A stretch of DNA of 64,000 nucleotides from Anaeromassilibacillus sp. An172 (GCF_002160515.1 NZ_NFKS01000002.1:62001-126000), one strand, 5' to 3'. Shown: positions 25,845-35,469, counted from the first letter of the stretch. The notes: generated by a model not told the origin, from the sequence alone. Numbers and translations are program-made.

Positions 25845-27281
25845 ATGGCGACAACTTATATTCACTTTACAGAAGAACAAAAAGATCAGGCCCGCCGCAC
25901 GGATCTGCGGTCTTTCCTTCTTGGACAGGGTGAAAAGGTGGAGCGATCCGGATCGGAATACAAGTGGAATCATGGTGGAGAAAAAATCACGATCCGGGGA
26001 AATCTATGGTTTAATCAGTATGAACCAGATAGTGGAGGTGGTGATGCTATTGCCTTTGTCAGAGAATTTTATGGTCTGGATTTTCCGGAGGCGGTACAGT
26101 TCCTGTTGAAACAGCAAGGCGTTGCCATCCTTCCACAAAAGAATATACCGGAAAAGGAGAAAAAGCCTTTTGCCCTTCCAAAGAAGAATGAGGACATGCG
26201 AAGGGTTTATGCGTATCTTTTGAAAGCAAGGTTTCTGGATCGGGAGATTGTGAACGCCTTTGTCCGGTCGGGCCTGCTCTATGAAGATGCGGAATATCAC
26301 AATGCGGTTTTTGTAGGTGTCGATGAAAATGGGATTGCCCGCCATGCCCACAAACGCGGAACCTATTCGGACAGCGGCTTCAAGGGCAACGTAGATAGCA
26401 GCAATCCCGATTACAGCTTTCACCACATCGGGAAAAGCAACCGGCTGTATGTGTTCGAGGCCCCCATTGATATGCTGTCCTATCTTTCTCTGCATAAGGA
26501 GAACTGGCAGGAACACAGTTATGTGGCACTCTGTTCCACAGCCACTTATGGGGCAATGCATATCCTGAAGGCGAATCCGCAGATTGATACCGTAATCACC
26601 TGCCTCGATCATGACAGTGCGGGTATCGAAGGGAACTACCGTCTGAAAGAAGAAATCCTCCGGCTTGGGGCCTATACGGTCATTGCGGAGCAGCCCCGTT
26701 TTAAAGACTGGAACGAGGGCCTTAAAAGCGAGCATGGGTTGGAACCCATCCCCGGTACAGAGCATCCCGGCCTTCAGCGGATGCAAGGACTCTGCAAAGA
26801 TTTATCCTCCACATTTACCGGCTGTAAGTGCTTAAAATATCCGCTGGATGAGCTGCAGAAACGACATTGCAGAATCCGGGAATTGAAACAGAATAATTGG
26901 GAAGAACTGTTCATGCAATCCTACGAAATGGCGGGGATTGCTTTTTTATTGGGCCAGAAACAATTCGCTTCACTGGAGAAGTCCTACACAGCAGAACAAT
27001 ATGGGAAGATCCTGTTCCGTCTCTATGCGCCTCATCATGATAAGATCGGATACAAAGCCCGTATCTCTGAGATTGGGGATCGCCTGGGAGAAATCCGGCA
27101 GGCTTTTCAGAAAAATGAGATTCTGCCGGAATCCGCACAGATGGAACAGATCAAGAATACGCTCTCCCTGTCCGTGGACTGCCTGCGGCTGTATGCTTAT
27201 GTAGAGCGTGAGCAACTGGAAATGCAAAGGAGGGAATCATCATGCCAAAACGAATCTTTATCAATGGCAATGCAGCAATGA
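25845..27281 (+). CDS. DUF3991/TOPRIM primase-like protein
   Basis: 478 aa; ATG 25845 after AAAGGAGG. The N-terminal WNHGGEKITIRGNLWFNQYEPDSGGGDAIAFVREFYGLDFPEAV resembles the CHC2-type DNA primase domain; a TOPRIM-like region follows (LYVFEAPIDMLSY about 200, TVITCLDHDSAGIEGN about 262). It likely primes or processes the transferred strand. It lies between relaxase and VirD4, as in Tn1549-type elements. Confidence 0.82.
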   Translation: MATTYIHFTEEQKDQARRTDLRSFLLGQGEKVERSGSEYKWNHGGEKITIRGNLWFNQYEPDSGGGDAIAFVREFYGLDFPEAVQFLLKQQGVAILPQKNIPEKEKKPFALPKKNEDMRRVYAYLLKARFLDREIVNAFVRSGLLYEDAEYHNAVFVGVDENGIARHAHKRGTYSDSGFKGNVDSSNPDYSFHHIGKSNRLYVFEAPIDMLSYLSLHKENWQEHSYVALCSTATYGAMHILKANPQIDTVITCLDHDSAGIEGNYRLKEEILRLGAYTVIAEQPRFKDWNEGLKSEHGLEPIPGTEHPGLQRMQGLCKDLSSTFTGCKCLKYPLDELQKRHCRIRELKQNNWEELFMQSYEMAGIAFLLGQKQFASLEKSYTAEQYGKILFRLYAPHHDKIGYKARISEIGDRLGEIRQAFQKNEILPESAQMEQIKNTLSLSVDCLRLYAYVEREQLEMQRRESSCQNESLSMAMQQ

Positions 27282-27289
27282 AAATCTGA
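27242..27289 (+). CDS. 15-codon ORF with strong ribosome site before virD4
   Basis: ATG 27242 follows AAAGGAGGGAATCATC and encodes a 15-residue peptide ending at TGA 27287. The stop is in frame with the VirD4 gene. It could be a leader peptide for coupling or the start of a gene lost by a stop mutation. Confidence 0.4.
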   Translation: MPKRIFINGNAAMKI

Positions 27290-27331
27290 TTGAAAAGGAG
27301 TGATAAAGAAAACAGGAAAGCGTGTTGTCCT

Positions 27332-29239
27332 ATGGATAATATCGCAACTTTAATTCTTGTGGCTGTGGTAATGCTTGGCATCCTGGGCGGCGTCTCGTTG
27401 ATTGCCCACATGTACACGCTCAATATCAAGAGCAAGACCGTTGGCAATGGCCAGCACGGAACTGCGAGGTGGGCTACGAAATCGGAGATCCGGAAAACCT
27501 ATAAACACATCCCCTTTGAGCCGGAGCAGTGGCGGCAAGGCAAACACTTGCCCAAGGATCAGGGAATTGTGGTGGGATGCACCAGCTCCAGGGGCGGAAC
27601 CACAGCCCTTATCGATACCGGCGATGTCCATGCCCTGATGATCGGCGCCGCCGGTGTCGGTAAAACTGCCTATTGGCTTTATCCCTGCATCGAATACGCC
27701 TGCGCTTCTGGTATGAGCTTTCTCTCAACAGATACCAAGGGCGATGTCATGCGGAACTATGGAACCATCGCCAAAGAGCATTATGGCTATCAGGTATCGG
27801 TGATCGACCTGAGAAATCCAACCCGGAGCAATGGCAACAATCTGCTCCATCTGGTAAACAAGTATATGGATCTGTACAAAGAGCATCCGAAAGAGCTGGT
27901 CTACAAGGCCCGCTGTGAGAAGTATGCCAAGATCATCAGCAAGACCATCATCCTCTCCGGGATGGATGCGGCCAGCTTTGGCCAGAACGCCTATTTCTAT
28001 GATGCGGCGGAAGGTCTGCTGACTGCGACCATCCTATTGGTCGCTGAGTTCTGCGAACCGGAGAAGCGTCACATAGTCTCCGTGTTCAAGATCATCCAGG
28101 AGCTGTTGGCTCCCTCGCAGAAAAAGGGAAAAAATCAGTTCCAGCAGCTCATGGAGCTTCTGCCGGATGACCACAAAGCGAAATGGTTTGCCGGTGCTGC
28201 TCTCAATACTGCCGAACAATCCATGGCCAGTGTTATGAGTACAGCCCTATCCAGATTGAATGCTTTTCTGGACTCCGAGCTGGAGCAGCTCCTATGCTTT
28301 GACACGGAGATTGATGCGGAGAAGTTCTGCCGGGAGAAATGTGCCATCTTCCTGATCATGCCGGAGGAAAATCCCAATACCTTCTTCATGATCTCCCTGA
28401 TCATTCAACAGCTTTACCGAGAGATCCTGGCCGTGGCGGATGAGATGGGCGGGAAACTGGAAAACCGCTGTGTGTTCTTCTGCGATGAGTATGGAACCCT
28501 TCCAAAGATCGAGAGTGCTGAAATGATGTTTTCTGCCTCCCGTTCCCGCCGCCTGCAGATCGTGCCGGTCATCCAGTCCTTTGCCCAGCTTGAAAAGAAC
28601 TATGGCAAGGAAGGGGCAGAGATTATCGTGGACAATACCCAGCTCACCATCTTCGGCGGCTTTGCGCCCAACAGTTCCTCGGCAGAGGTGCTATCCAAGG
28701 CCCTGGGGAGCCGGACGGTCATGTCCGGATCGGTCAGCCGGGGGAAGAATGATCCGTCCCAATCCCTGCAGATGATGGAACGGGCGCTGATGACACCGGA
28801 TGAACTCAAAAGCATGCCCAAGGGTCAGTTTATCGTCATGAAGACCGGTTTCTATCCCATGAAGGTCAAACTGAAGCTGTTCTTCAAATGGGGCATCCAG
28901 TTTGAAGAAGAATATGCTGTGGAGGAAAAGGGCAATCGTAAGGTGGCCTATGCCGAGAAGCAGGAGATCCTGGACGGGATCGTGAAGAAGTACCATCCGG
29001 AGTGGCTGATGGAGAATGCTCCGCCAGCAGAGGCCATCCCACCAGCAGGAGGGCAGGCACAGGCCATGACAGAGCGAAATCAGCCATCCTCCAGGGAAAA
29101 AGGAAAGGGCGGCGGCACAGGACTGCGGACTGCGCCAAGAGCCGCCAGACCGGAACGTAAGGCGGAGGAAGGCATACAGGAGAGTCGGATGCTCCATCTG
29201 CCAAAAACTGCGGAGGTGAGTGAGGATGGGCAGGCTTGA
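27332..29239 (+). CDS. VirD4/TraG-type coupling protein
   Basis: About 635 aa. N-terminal membrane helix (ATLILVAVVMLGILGGVSLIA), then QHGTARWATKSEI, Walker A GAAGVGKT near residue 105, Walker B CVFFCDEYG near 381, and the C-terminal ATPase region with QSFAQLEKNYG. It links the relaxosome to the secretion channel. TTG 27290 (directly after the small ORF stop) would add 14 residues; ATG 27332 gives the usual N-terminus. It overlaps the next gene by 14 bases. Confidence 0.92.
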   Translation: MDNIATLILVAVVMLGILGGVSLIAHMYTLNIKSKTVGNGQHGTARWATKSEIRKTYKHIPFEPEQWRQGKHLPKDQGIVVGCTSSRGGTTALIDTGDVHALMIGAAGVGKTAYWLYPCIEYACASGMSFLSTDTKGDVMRNYGTIAKEHYGYQVSVIDLRNPTRSNGNNLLHLVNKYMDLYKEHPKELVYKARCEKYAKIISKTIILSGMDAASFGQNAYFYDAAEGLLTATILLVAEFCEPEKRHIVSVFKIIQELLAPSQKKGKNQFQQLMELLPDDHKAKWFAGAALNTAEQSMASVMSTALSRLNAFLDSELEQLLCFDTEIDAEKFCREKCAIFLIMPEENPNTFFMISLIIQQLYREILAVADEMGGKLENRCVFFCDEYGTLPKIESAEMMFSASRSRRLQIVPVIQSFAQLEKNYGKEGAEIIVDNTQLTIFGGFAPNSSSAEVLSKALGSRTVMSGSVSRGKNDPSQSLQMMERALMTPDELKSMPKGQFIVMKTGFYPMKVKLKLFFKWGIQFEEEYAVEEKGNRKVAYAEKQEILDGIVKKYHPEWLMENAPPAEAIPPAGGQAQAMTERNQPSSREKGKGGGTGLRTAPRAARPERKAEEGIQESRMLHLPKTAEVSEDGQA

Positions 29240-29486
29240 TTTCCTCTACCGCATGGAACTACCACACCGGGCTGTGGCAGTTTATTTGTATCTTTATGAC
29301 CGGGCCAATTGGGATGGGGAATGCTGGCCTTCCATCCCGACCATTGCCCGTGAACTGAAACTGTCAGAATCAACTGTGAGACGGGCGATTCAGGACTTAA
29401 AAAAGGCGGAGCTTCTCGTGACTGAGCAAAGGTACCGTGCCAGGGGCGGCAAGAGCAGCCTGCTTTTTCAGATCCGGAAACTGTGA
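29226..29486 (+). CDS. Small helix-turn-helix protein, copy 1
   Basis: 86 aa; ATG 29226 after GGAGGTGAG. Contains CWPSIPTIARELKLSESTVRRAIQDLKKAELL, a winged helix-turn-helix like those of phage/plasmid replication or GntR-like proteins. A second copy is at 38387-38647 and a broken third at 47100-47219. It is translationally coupled with virD4, so this is the ancestral position. Confidence 0.82.
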   Translation: MGRLDFLYRMELPHRAVAVYLYLYDRANWDGECWPSIPTIARELKLSESTVRRAIQDLKKAELLVTEQRYRARGGKSSLLFQIRKL

Positions 29487-29499
29487 CCATGTAAAAATA

Positions 29500-29544
29500 C
29501 CACCTTCCGCCAAGGGGCAACTGCGCCCTTTTGGTGAAAGGTGG
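29500..29544. repeat. Long imperfect hairpin in R1
   Basis: CCACCTTCCGCCAAGGGGC pairs imperfectly with GCCCTTTTGGTGAAAGGTGG around a short loop. The hairpin is kept in R2 and R3, with paired changes in places, so its structure may matter (transcript end or recombination site). Confidence 0.6.
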
Positions 29545-29614
29545 CACCTGGCATGATGACAGGAGAAGGTGAACTTCCCACTGTAAGAGAGATTTACAGC
29601 AGAAAAAGAAGAAC

Positions 29615-29639
29615 AGCAGCCTGAATGGATCAGACTGCT
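29615..29639. terminator. Terminator between convergent HTH and winged-helix genes (R1)
   Basis: AGCAGCCTGA (29615-29624) pairs with TCAGACTGCT (29630-29639), 9 of 10. A pyrimidine-rich run follows on the minus strand. Matching hairpins are at 38776-38800 and 47348-47370. Confidence 0.6.
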
Positions 29640-29644
29640 GACTC

Positions 29645-30076
29645 TTATTTCTCTGCTTGTATCTCAAAGCAATATCCAACTTCCCGGACAGATCGGATGG
29701 TAAAGGGAGCATTGGGTGCTGCCTGGTACAGTTTCTCCCGTAGGTTGCAGATGTGAAAGCCGATGGTGTTGCGCTCGTTGCCTGTGGGGAAATCGTTCCA
29801 TATTTTTTCGTAGATCTGATTATAGGTCAAAACCCACCCTTTATTGGTAACCAGCAGAAGAAGAATCTCATACTCTTTATGCGTTAGCTGAATCTCTTGA
29901 TGATTACGGAAAACTTTCCTTCTACGTGGATATATGTCCAGACCGGGAAACGAGAGTATCGGCTCATCAATCATCGTCCATTTTTTCAATTCCGGATGGC
30001 TACGCAAAACAGATAAAATATCTTGAAAAGCTGTTGAGTCCTGTGTTGGCAGTTCAATCATAATAACATGTCCGAT
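29645..30076 (-). CDS. Winged-helix (OmpR-type) DNA-binding protein without receiver, copy 1
   Basis: 143 aa. The C-terminal 90 residues are an OmpR/PhoB winged helix (HKEYEILLLL, NTIGFHICNLREKLY, TIRSVREVGYCF). The N-terminal 50 residues are not a phospho-receiver. GGAGGTGATAGT is followed by ATC at 30076-30074, the likely start; ATG 30061 is five codons later. The three copies have exactly the same length from ATC, and between copies 1 and 2 the protein is conserved although the DNA has diverged, which supports coding from ATC. Confidence 0.8.
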   Translation of the reverse strand: MGHVIMIELPTQDSTAFQDILSVLRSHPELKKWTMIDEPILSFPGLDIYPRRRKVFRNHQEIQLTHKEYEILLLLVTNKGWVLTYNQIYEKIWNDFPTGNERNTIGFHICNLREKLYQAAPNAPFTIRSVREVGYCFEIQAEK

Positions 30077-30149
30077 ACTATCACCTCCAAGGACAAACTA
30101 TCTAAAATATGGCTGAAGGATTGCTACTTGGCAAGTACTCTAACGTCTT

Positions 30150-30569
30150 TTATTCTTCCTTTTCCCGGAATCCCCAAGCCTCAAAATCCGTATCGTCCTC
30201 CTCCGGCTCCACCTCATCGGTATAATCGGAATCGGTGGCCTCTGCCGGGGGATTGAGCATATAGGGAGTGACCCGTACCGGCGCTTCGTTCTTGAGCGCC
30301 AGCACCTTGGGGACTGCCTTGCCGCAAAACACCATGGCGGCGGCAAAGGCGAAATACTGCACACAGCTTGTAAGATAGAGATTCACAATGGCCAGTTCAT
30401 TTCCCTGCACAGGGACACCCTGCTCAAGCTGCCGGGAAATGTTTTGGTGGCAGGCTGCCAGGGAAACAAAAGCTGTAATCAGCAGCACCACCGCAAGAAC
30501 ATAAAATGCGACGGAAAGGATAGCCCCTTTTTTCGAGGGCTTTGTGATCGGATTGCTGTCTATCTCCAT
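30150..30569 (-). CDS. Membrane protein of the Vex-like ABC operon
   Basis: 139 aa, ATG at 30569 after AAGGAGG, right at the end of the ATPase gene. Two membrane helices (ILSVAFYVLAVVLLITAFVSLAA and LTSCVQYFAFAAAMVFCG) and an acidic cytoplasmic tail. Last gene of a five-gene minus-strand operon; role unknown. Confidence 0.72.
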   Translation of the reverse strand: MEIDSNPITKPSKKGAILSVAFYVLAVVLLITAFVSLAACHQNISRQLEQGVPVQGNELAIVNLYLTSCVQYFAFAAAMVFCGKAVPKVLALKNEAPVRVTPYMLNPPAEATDSDYTDEVEPEEDDTDFEAWGFREKEE

Positions 30570-31273
30570 CAATGCGCCCTCCTTTCACTGTGGGGAGCGT
30601 TGTTTCTGCGGGATTGGGACTGGGCGGCTCCATCTTGAACACGCTCCAGCACCTGCAGCTCACCCTTTTTCAGCCGAAATACCACATCAGCCTGTTTCGC
30701 CAACTCATTAGAGTGAGTAACGACCACCACACACTTGTTCATCTTGTGGGCGCTCTCTTTAAGAATTTCCGTGATGTCCTGGGCAGTATCCTCGTCCAGA
30801 TTGCCGGTAGGCTCGTCCGCCAGGATCACCGGAGCCTCGCTTGCCAGGGCACGGGCGATGGCCACACGCTGCTGCTGGCCGCCGGAGAGCTTCAGCACAT
30901 TGCGCTTGGCTTCTTCTTTCGTCAGCCCCAGCCGCTCCAGAATGGGCAGCGGCGGCAGCTTGGAAGTCAGCGACACATTCTCTGCGGGGGTCAAGTAGTC
31001 GATCAGGTTGTACGCCTGGAAAATAAACGCCACATGGTTTTTCCGGTGGTCGGAAAGGCCAGTCTTGGCAATGTCCTGCCCATCGAAGTAAATCTGGCCG
31101 CTGCCGGGGCTGTCCAGGCCGCCGATCAGGGAGAGCAGGGTGGTTTTGCCGCAGCCGGAAGGACCCAGGATGGCGTAGAGTTTGCCCTGTTCCATTTCGG
31201 CGTTAACGCCTTTTAAGACTTTCTTTTTATTATCGTAGGAATATCCCACTTGTTTGATTTCCATGATACTCAT
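30569..31273 (-). CDS. ABC transporter ATP-binding protein (LolD/MacB/Vex2-like)
   Basis: 234 aa. Walker [10 protein letters not shown] (about 38-46), Q-loop [12 protein letters not shown], signature LSGGQQQR, Walker [10 protein letters not shown] and H-loop THS. This subtype partners FtsX-like permeases, often for export of or resistance to peptides. The C-terminal tail after about 205 is polar. It follows the three permease genes. Confidence 0.92.
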   Translation of the reverse strand: MSIMEIKQVGYSYDNKKKVLKGVNAEMEQGKLYAILGPSGCGKTTLLSLIGGLDSPGSGQIYFDGQDIAKTGLSDHRKNHVAFIFQAYNLIDYLTPAENVSLTSKLPPLPILERLGLTKEEAKRNVLKLSGGQQQRVAIARALASEAPVILADEPTGNLDEDTAQDITEILKESAHKMNKCVVVVTHSNELAKQADVVFRLKKGELQVLERVQDGAAQSQSRRNNAPHSERRAH

Positions 31274-31313
31274 AGTGATTACCTCATTTCGTTATTTTAG
31301 GGGGTGGATAGTC

Positions 31314-32603
31314 TTATTCCATCTGCGCCAAAATCTGCTTGGGCTTCAACCGCATAGTCGAGATACTGGACACCAGCACCGCCGCCACCAGCAGAATGCC
31401 GCCCACAATGGCCACCAGCATGAAATGCTCCGGCGTGACGATGACATTCTCCGCCGCTTTGCCGAACAGCGTTCCCAGTGCCCCGGCCACTTGCTTACTG
31501 GATAGGTAGGCCAGCGGGAAGGCCACCACCGCAATCAGCAGGGTTTCCAGCACATATTGGAGAATGACCGCAGGCTTGGCGATTCCAACGGCCAGCAGGA
31601 TTCCGGTTTCCCGTTTCCGGCTGCGGATGGACATGGAGAGAATCAGGATAATCAGCACCATGCTCACAGCGGTAATGACAACAATGAGGGTAGTAATCAG
31701 GGTATTGGTATCGGAGAGTGCGTTGGAAATATTCTGATATACCTCATCGTTGGCGGAAATAATAAAGTTGTTCCAGTTAATGGAAGAAATGTTCTGCACT
31801 CTTTCAATGATGCTGTCCAGTTCAGCAGCGTCTTCCACAAAGAAATGGGCTTCTGTAGGGTTATAACCATCACCATATTTTATAGCCATTTCCTTCATCG
31901 CATTGAAGCTGCAAAAAGCGTAATCGGTATAATCCCACAGTGTAGCAGCATCATACATAGTAGCCTCATCATCTTTATCGGCAATGACATCAAAAAAACC
32001 TACTATCTCCATATCAACTTCAGGATCGTCATTATTAGGATCATTGATTCCAGTAATTTTATCACCTATTTTTAACCCATTCCGTTCAGCGTTTTCTTTA
32101 CTAATGATAAGGCCATTTTTTACATTTTCTGTAATATGCGAACCTTCTACCAGCTCAAATCTTCCGGATGAAAAAAGTTGATTGTATTCCGTATTTATGG
32201 AACCATAGGTATAATAAATATCAACCACATTATCATTAACAAGTGCTTCACCGGATTCGTTATAATAATGGGGCATAGCAACAAGCGCCGCATCATATCC
32301 TGCAATCCCATCTACGGAAGAAATTTCCTGAAGCATTTCGTCCGTGATAAATTCTTGTGTGCTATAAGAACCGCCATTGCCGCTGGCCCAGCCTCCTGTG
32401 GACAGGTTTCGTTCCACGGTAAAGCTGGCCCCGGTGGTCCCCCGGACTTCCTCGGCCTGTTCTTCCTGAGCGTCGGCAATCGCCAGCCCGGAAAGCACCA
32501 AAGTGGTAATGGCCAAGAGCAGGAAGAACACCAGCAGCGTCTTTTTCCATTTCCGTGCGCTGTATAAAATCGCTCGTATTCCTAAATTCGTTTTATGGTT
32601 CAT
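31314..32603 (-). CDS. FtsX-like ABC permease (Vex1/3-like), copy 1
   Basis: 429 aa; ATG 32603 after AAAGGAGG. One N-terminal helix (LLVFFLLLAITTLVLSGLAIA), a large extracellular domain of about 230 residues, and three C-terminal helices ending KPKQILAQME. The first about 65 and last about 150 residues nearly match the permease at 32616-33884, while the extracellular part differs. Confidence 0.88.
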   Translation of the reverse strand: MNHKTNLGIRAILYSARKWKKTLLVFFLLLAITTLVLSGLAIADAQEEQAEEVRGTTGASFTVERNLSTGGWASGNGGSYSTQEFITDEMLQEISSVDGIAGYDAALVAMPHYYNESGEALVNDNVVDIYYTYGSINTEYNQLFSSGRFELVEGSHITENVKNGLIISKENAERNGLKIGDKITGINDPNNDDPEVDMEIVGFFDVIADKDDEATMYDAATLWDYTDYAFCSFNAMKEMAIKYGDGYNPTEAHFFVEDAAELDSIIERVQNISSINWNNFIISANDEVYQNISNALSDTNTLITTLIVVITAVSMVLIILILSMSIRSRKRETGILLAVGIAKPAVILQYVLETLLIAVVAFPLAYLSSKQVAGALGTLFGKAAENVIVTPEHFMLVAIVGGILLVAAVLVSSISTMRLKPKQILAQME

Positions 32604-32615
32604 ATTGCGCCTCCT

Positions 32616-33884
32616 TTACTCCATCTGCGACAAAATCTGCTTGGGCTTTAACCGCAGGGTCGAGATACTGGACACCAGCACTGCCGCCACCAGCAGGACG
32701 CCGCCCACGATGGCTACCAGCATAAAGTGTTCCGGCGTGACAATGACATTCTCGGCTGCCTTGCCAAACAGCGTCCCCAAAGTTCCCGCCACTTGCTTAC
32801 TGGAGAGGTAGGCCAGCGGGAAGGCCACCACCGCAATCAGCAGGGTTTCCAGCACATACTGGAGAATGACCGCGGGTTTGGCGATACCAACCGCCAGCAA
32901 AATCCCGGTTTCTCTTTTTCGGCTGCGGATTGACATGGAAAGGATAAGAATAATCAGCACCATGCTCACAGCAGTAATAACAACAATGAGGGTGGTAATC
33001 AGGGTGCCAGTGTCAGAAAGGGCGCTGGAGATATTCTGATACACCTCGTCATTGGCGGTGATATTGAAATTGTTCCAGTTGATAGAGGAAATCTTTTGTA
33101 CTTCCGCAATTACGCTATCTAACTGAGCAGCGTCGGAAACATAGAAGTTTGCTTCTTCAATCTCGTCGGTTCCCCATCCTTCAACCAACTGGACCATTGC
33201 CCCCATACTGCAAAAGGTATAATCGGAATAATCAAAGTAGGATGAGGCGTCATACATATTAACCTGATCGTCCTTGTCCGCTACCACATCAAAAATACCA
33301 ACGAGTTGCATATCCACTTCCGGGGTATTGTTTTCTGGGTAGCATACACCTGTTATTGTGTCGCCAATTTCCAGCCCATTTTCTTCTGCGAGTTCCCGGC
33401 TGATGATAATTCCATTGTCTATATCGTCTGTAATATGCGACCCTTCTACAATCTCCAGTTTCCCTGACAGGAACAACTCGCTATATTCAGAATTGATAGT
33501 GCCATAGGTGAAAAAGCTGTACACCTTTGCAGGCAGTGCTTTTCCGGTTTCATCATAGAAAAACGGCATCAAAATAAATGAAGCGTCATATCCTTCGATT
33601 CCGTCCACAGACGCAATTTCCTGAATCATATCTTCGGAGATAAACTCCTGCGTACTATAAGTGCCATCGCTGCCATTTGACCAACCACCAGTAGATAAGT
33701 TTCTCTCCACCGTAAAGCTGGCCCCAGTGGTTCCCCGGACTTCCTCAGCCTGTTCCTCCTGAGCGTCGGCTATGGCAAGGCCGGACAGCACCAGGGTAGT
33801 AATAGCCAGGAGCAGGAAGAACACCAGCAGCGTCTTTTTCCACTTTCGTGCGCTATATAAAATCGCTCGTATTCCTAAATTCAT
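32616..33884 (-). CDS. FtsX-like ABC permease (Vex1/3-like), copy 2
   Basis: 422 aa; ATG 33884 after AAGGAGGTG. Same plan as copy 1. The membrane parts are almost identical and the extracellular segment (about residues 70-270) has diverged, which suggests a recent tandem duplication with change in substrate or sensor part. Confidence 0.88.
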   Translation of the reverse strand: MNLGIRAILYSARKWKKTLLVFFLLLAITTLVLSGLAIADAQEEQAEEVRGTTGASFTVERNLSTGGWSNGSDGTYSTQEFISEDMIQEIASVDGIEGYDASFILMPFFYDETGKALPAKVYSFFTYGTINSEYSELFLSGKLEIVEGSHITDDIDNGIIISRELAEENGLEIGDTITGVCYPENNTPEVDMQLVGIFDVVADKDDQVNMYDASSYFDYSDYTFCSMGAMVQLVEGWGTDEIEEANFYVSDAAQLDSVIAEVQKISSINWNNFNITANDEVYQNISSALSDTGTLITTLIVVITAVSMVLIILILSMSIRSRKRETGILLAVGIAKPAVILQYVLETLLIAVVAFPLAYLSSKQVAGTLGTLFGKAAENVIVTPEHFMLVAIVGGVLLVAAVLVSSISTLRLKPKQILSQME

Positions 33885-33899
33885 ATCGTCTGCACCTCC

Positions 33900-35240
33900 T
33901 TAACTCATCTGCGACAAGATACTCTTGGGCTTCATCTTCATGATCGGGTAGGCCGCCAGTGCGGTAGAGGCCACACACAGCACCATGCCGAAAGCCCATA
34001 CCAGTGCGTAATCCTCGGCGGAAACAGCCACCTCGATCTCGGCAAGGCCCAAATCCTCGGTGGGTTCTTCTTCCGCAGTGTCGCTTTCCCCGGTCAAGTC
34101 CACCGTTTCATAGGTTTCGCTTGTCACCTGGGAGAGCAGGCTGCTCCCGATCTGATGGGAAATGGCTGTGCTGGTGCCGAAGGAGATGACCAGGGCGATG
34201 GCCGCCACAAGAATCACTTCCAGCAGGTATTGCAGCAGCACCGAGCCTTTGGAAATGCCCATTGCCAGATAGACGCCGGTTTCATGGATTCGCCCACGGA
34301 GCCGCAGCGTCAGGAACAGGGCCAGCACCAGGAAACAGATCACCGATACCACCGCAATGGCGATAAAGACGATGTTCTGCAAGCCCTCCAAGGATTCCTT
34401 GGCGTTCTGATAGTCGTTGTCATAGCGGGTCAGGGTGCAGCTTTCCCAATCCACGCCTTCCAGTTCCTGCACATCGGTCATAATGCGCTCCAGCTCGTCC
34501 GGGTCGTTCACATAAAAATCCCCGTATTGGACATTGGTGGTTCCCTCTGTGCCGTAGAGCAGGAAAGAGGCGGTGGAGAGGTCGGTGAAAACGATATTGT
34601 CGTAAAGGTCATAGGACGGGGCCATGCCGATGGAATCCTGTTCCTCGGTGTTGGTGAAGATCCCGGCCACCGTCACGGGGATAGTCTTATCTTTGTCCTC
34701 CACATTCCCCAGCAGCATGGTGTCGCCCACAGACAAGCCGTTGCGCTGGGCGAATTTCTCATGGATCAGCACCTGGCTGCCGGTTTCGGTGGTGATAGGG
34801 TTGCCCTCCACCATCTCAAAGCCGCCATCGGTGAAATAGCTGTCCTCCTGAGAATTGGAGTTTGCCACCACCCGTCCGGCGTTCTCATAGCCCTCCGGCA
34901 CCTGGGCGGCGCCCTCGGTGTTGATCTCCAGAAGGTTCCCGTCTGCGTCAAAGTAAGTAGCGTAGGTGTAGGAGCGCAGGGTATACCTGCCGCTCAAACC
35001 ATCCACATCAAGAATCTGGCTCACCGTATCCTCCGGGATACCGTTTTCCAGCGTCTTGGCGTTGATGGTGAAATAGCCCAGCAGGGCTTTTTTAATATTG
35101 GCGTTGGCTGTTTCCGTGGCCGATTGGATGGAAAGGCAGGTCAGCATCAGCGTGGCCATGACCAGCAGAAACGCCAGCAGCGTGAGGGTCTTGCCCTTTT
35201 TGCGGATGGAATACAGGCAGGCCCGTTTGCACAGGTTCAT
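33900..35240 (-). CDS. FtsX-like ABC permease, third subunit
   Basis: 446 aa; ATG 35240 after TGAGGTGG. N-terminal helix (TLTLLAFLLVMATLMLTCLSI), an extracellular domain, then three helices with an acidic insert (TAEEEPTEDLGLAEIE) near residue 390. More distant from the other two permeases. First gene of the operon, with direct-repeat operators upstream. Confidence 0.86.
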   Translation of the reverse strand: MNLCKRACLYSIRKKGKTLTLLAFLLVMATLMLTCLSIQSATETANANIKKALLGYFTINAKTLENGIPEDTVSQILDVDGLSGRYTLRSYTYATYFDADGNLLEINTEGAAQVPEGYENAGRVVANSNSQEDSYFTDGGFEMVEGNPITTETGSQVLIHEKFAQRNGLSVGDTMLLGNVEDKDKTIPVTVAGIFTNTEEQDSIGMAPSYDLYDNIVFTDLSTASFLLYGTEGTTNVQYGDFYVNDPDELERIMTDVQELEGVDWESCTLTRYDNDYQNAKESLEGLQNIVFIAIAVVSVICFLVLALFLTLRLRGRIHETGVYLAMGISKGSVLLQYLLEVILVAAIALVISFGTSTAISHQIGSSLLSQVTSETYETVDLTGESDTAEEEPTEDLGLAEIEVAVSAEDYALVWAFGMVLCVASTALAAYPIMKMKPKSILSQMS

Positions 35241-35374
35241 GTCTGAGCCACCTCATTTCTTTCGAGTAAAACCAGTGGGTTCACTTGTGTACCTCCTAAC
35301 GTAGTTTTTTCGGGGCATTTCTCGCTCCGGTGGTATCCCCGTCTGCCGGGAACACCCTTATGGTACACTACGAA

Positions 35375-35418
35375 GGTGGAGTTGAGGTGGAGTTGAGATA
35401 TTTTTTAGGTGGAGTTGG
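35375..35418 (-). promoter_or_regulatory. Direct-repeat operator upstream of the Vex-like operon
   Basis: Three copies of GGTGGAGTTG at 35375, 35386 and 35408 on the + strand (AACTCCACC on the operon strand). The first two are exactly 11 bases apart, the period used by OmpR-type response regulators. The same repeat lies before the response regulator gene (38292). Confidence 0.7.
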
Positions 35419-35428
35419 GGATAGAGCG

Positions 35429-35469
35429 CAAAAAAGCCGAGGGGCTTTCGCAAGGAAAACCTCTCGGCT
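35429..35469 (-). terminator. Rho-independent terminator after the 35531-36013 gene
   Basis: On the minus strand AGCCGAGAGG pairs with CCCCTCGGCT (9 of 10) and is followed by TTTTTT. It separates the small membrane protein gene from the Vex-like operon promoter. Confidence 0.75.

Larger units (their letters stand above)
29226..30076. repeat. Direct repeat R1 (HTH gene to winged-helix gene)
   Basis: About 850 bases: HTH gene (+), a long hairpin, a terminator and a winged-helix gene (-). Repeated at 38387-39237 (R2) and 47100-47807 (R3, 5' end lost). Each copy is followed by a different minus-strand cargo operon that reads toward it. Confidence 0.85.
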
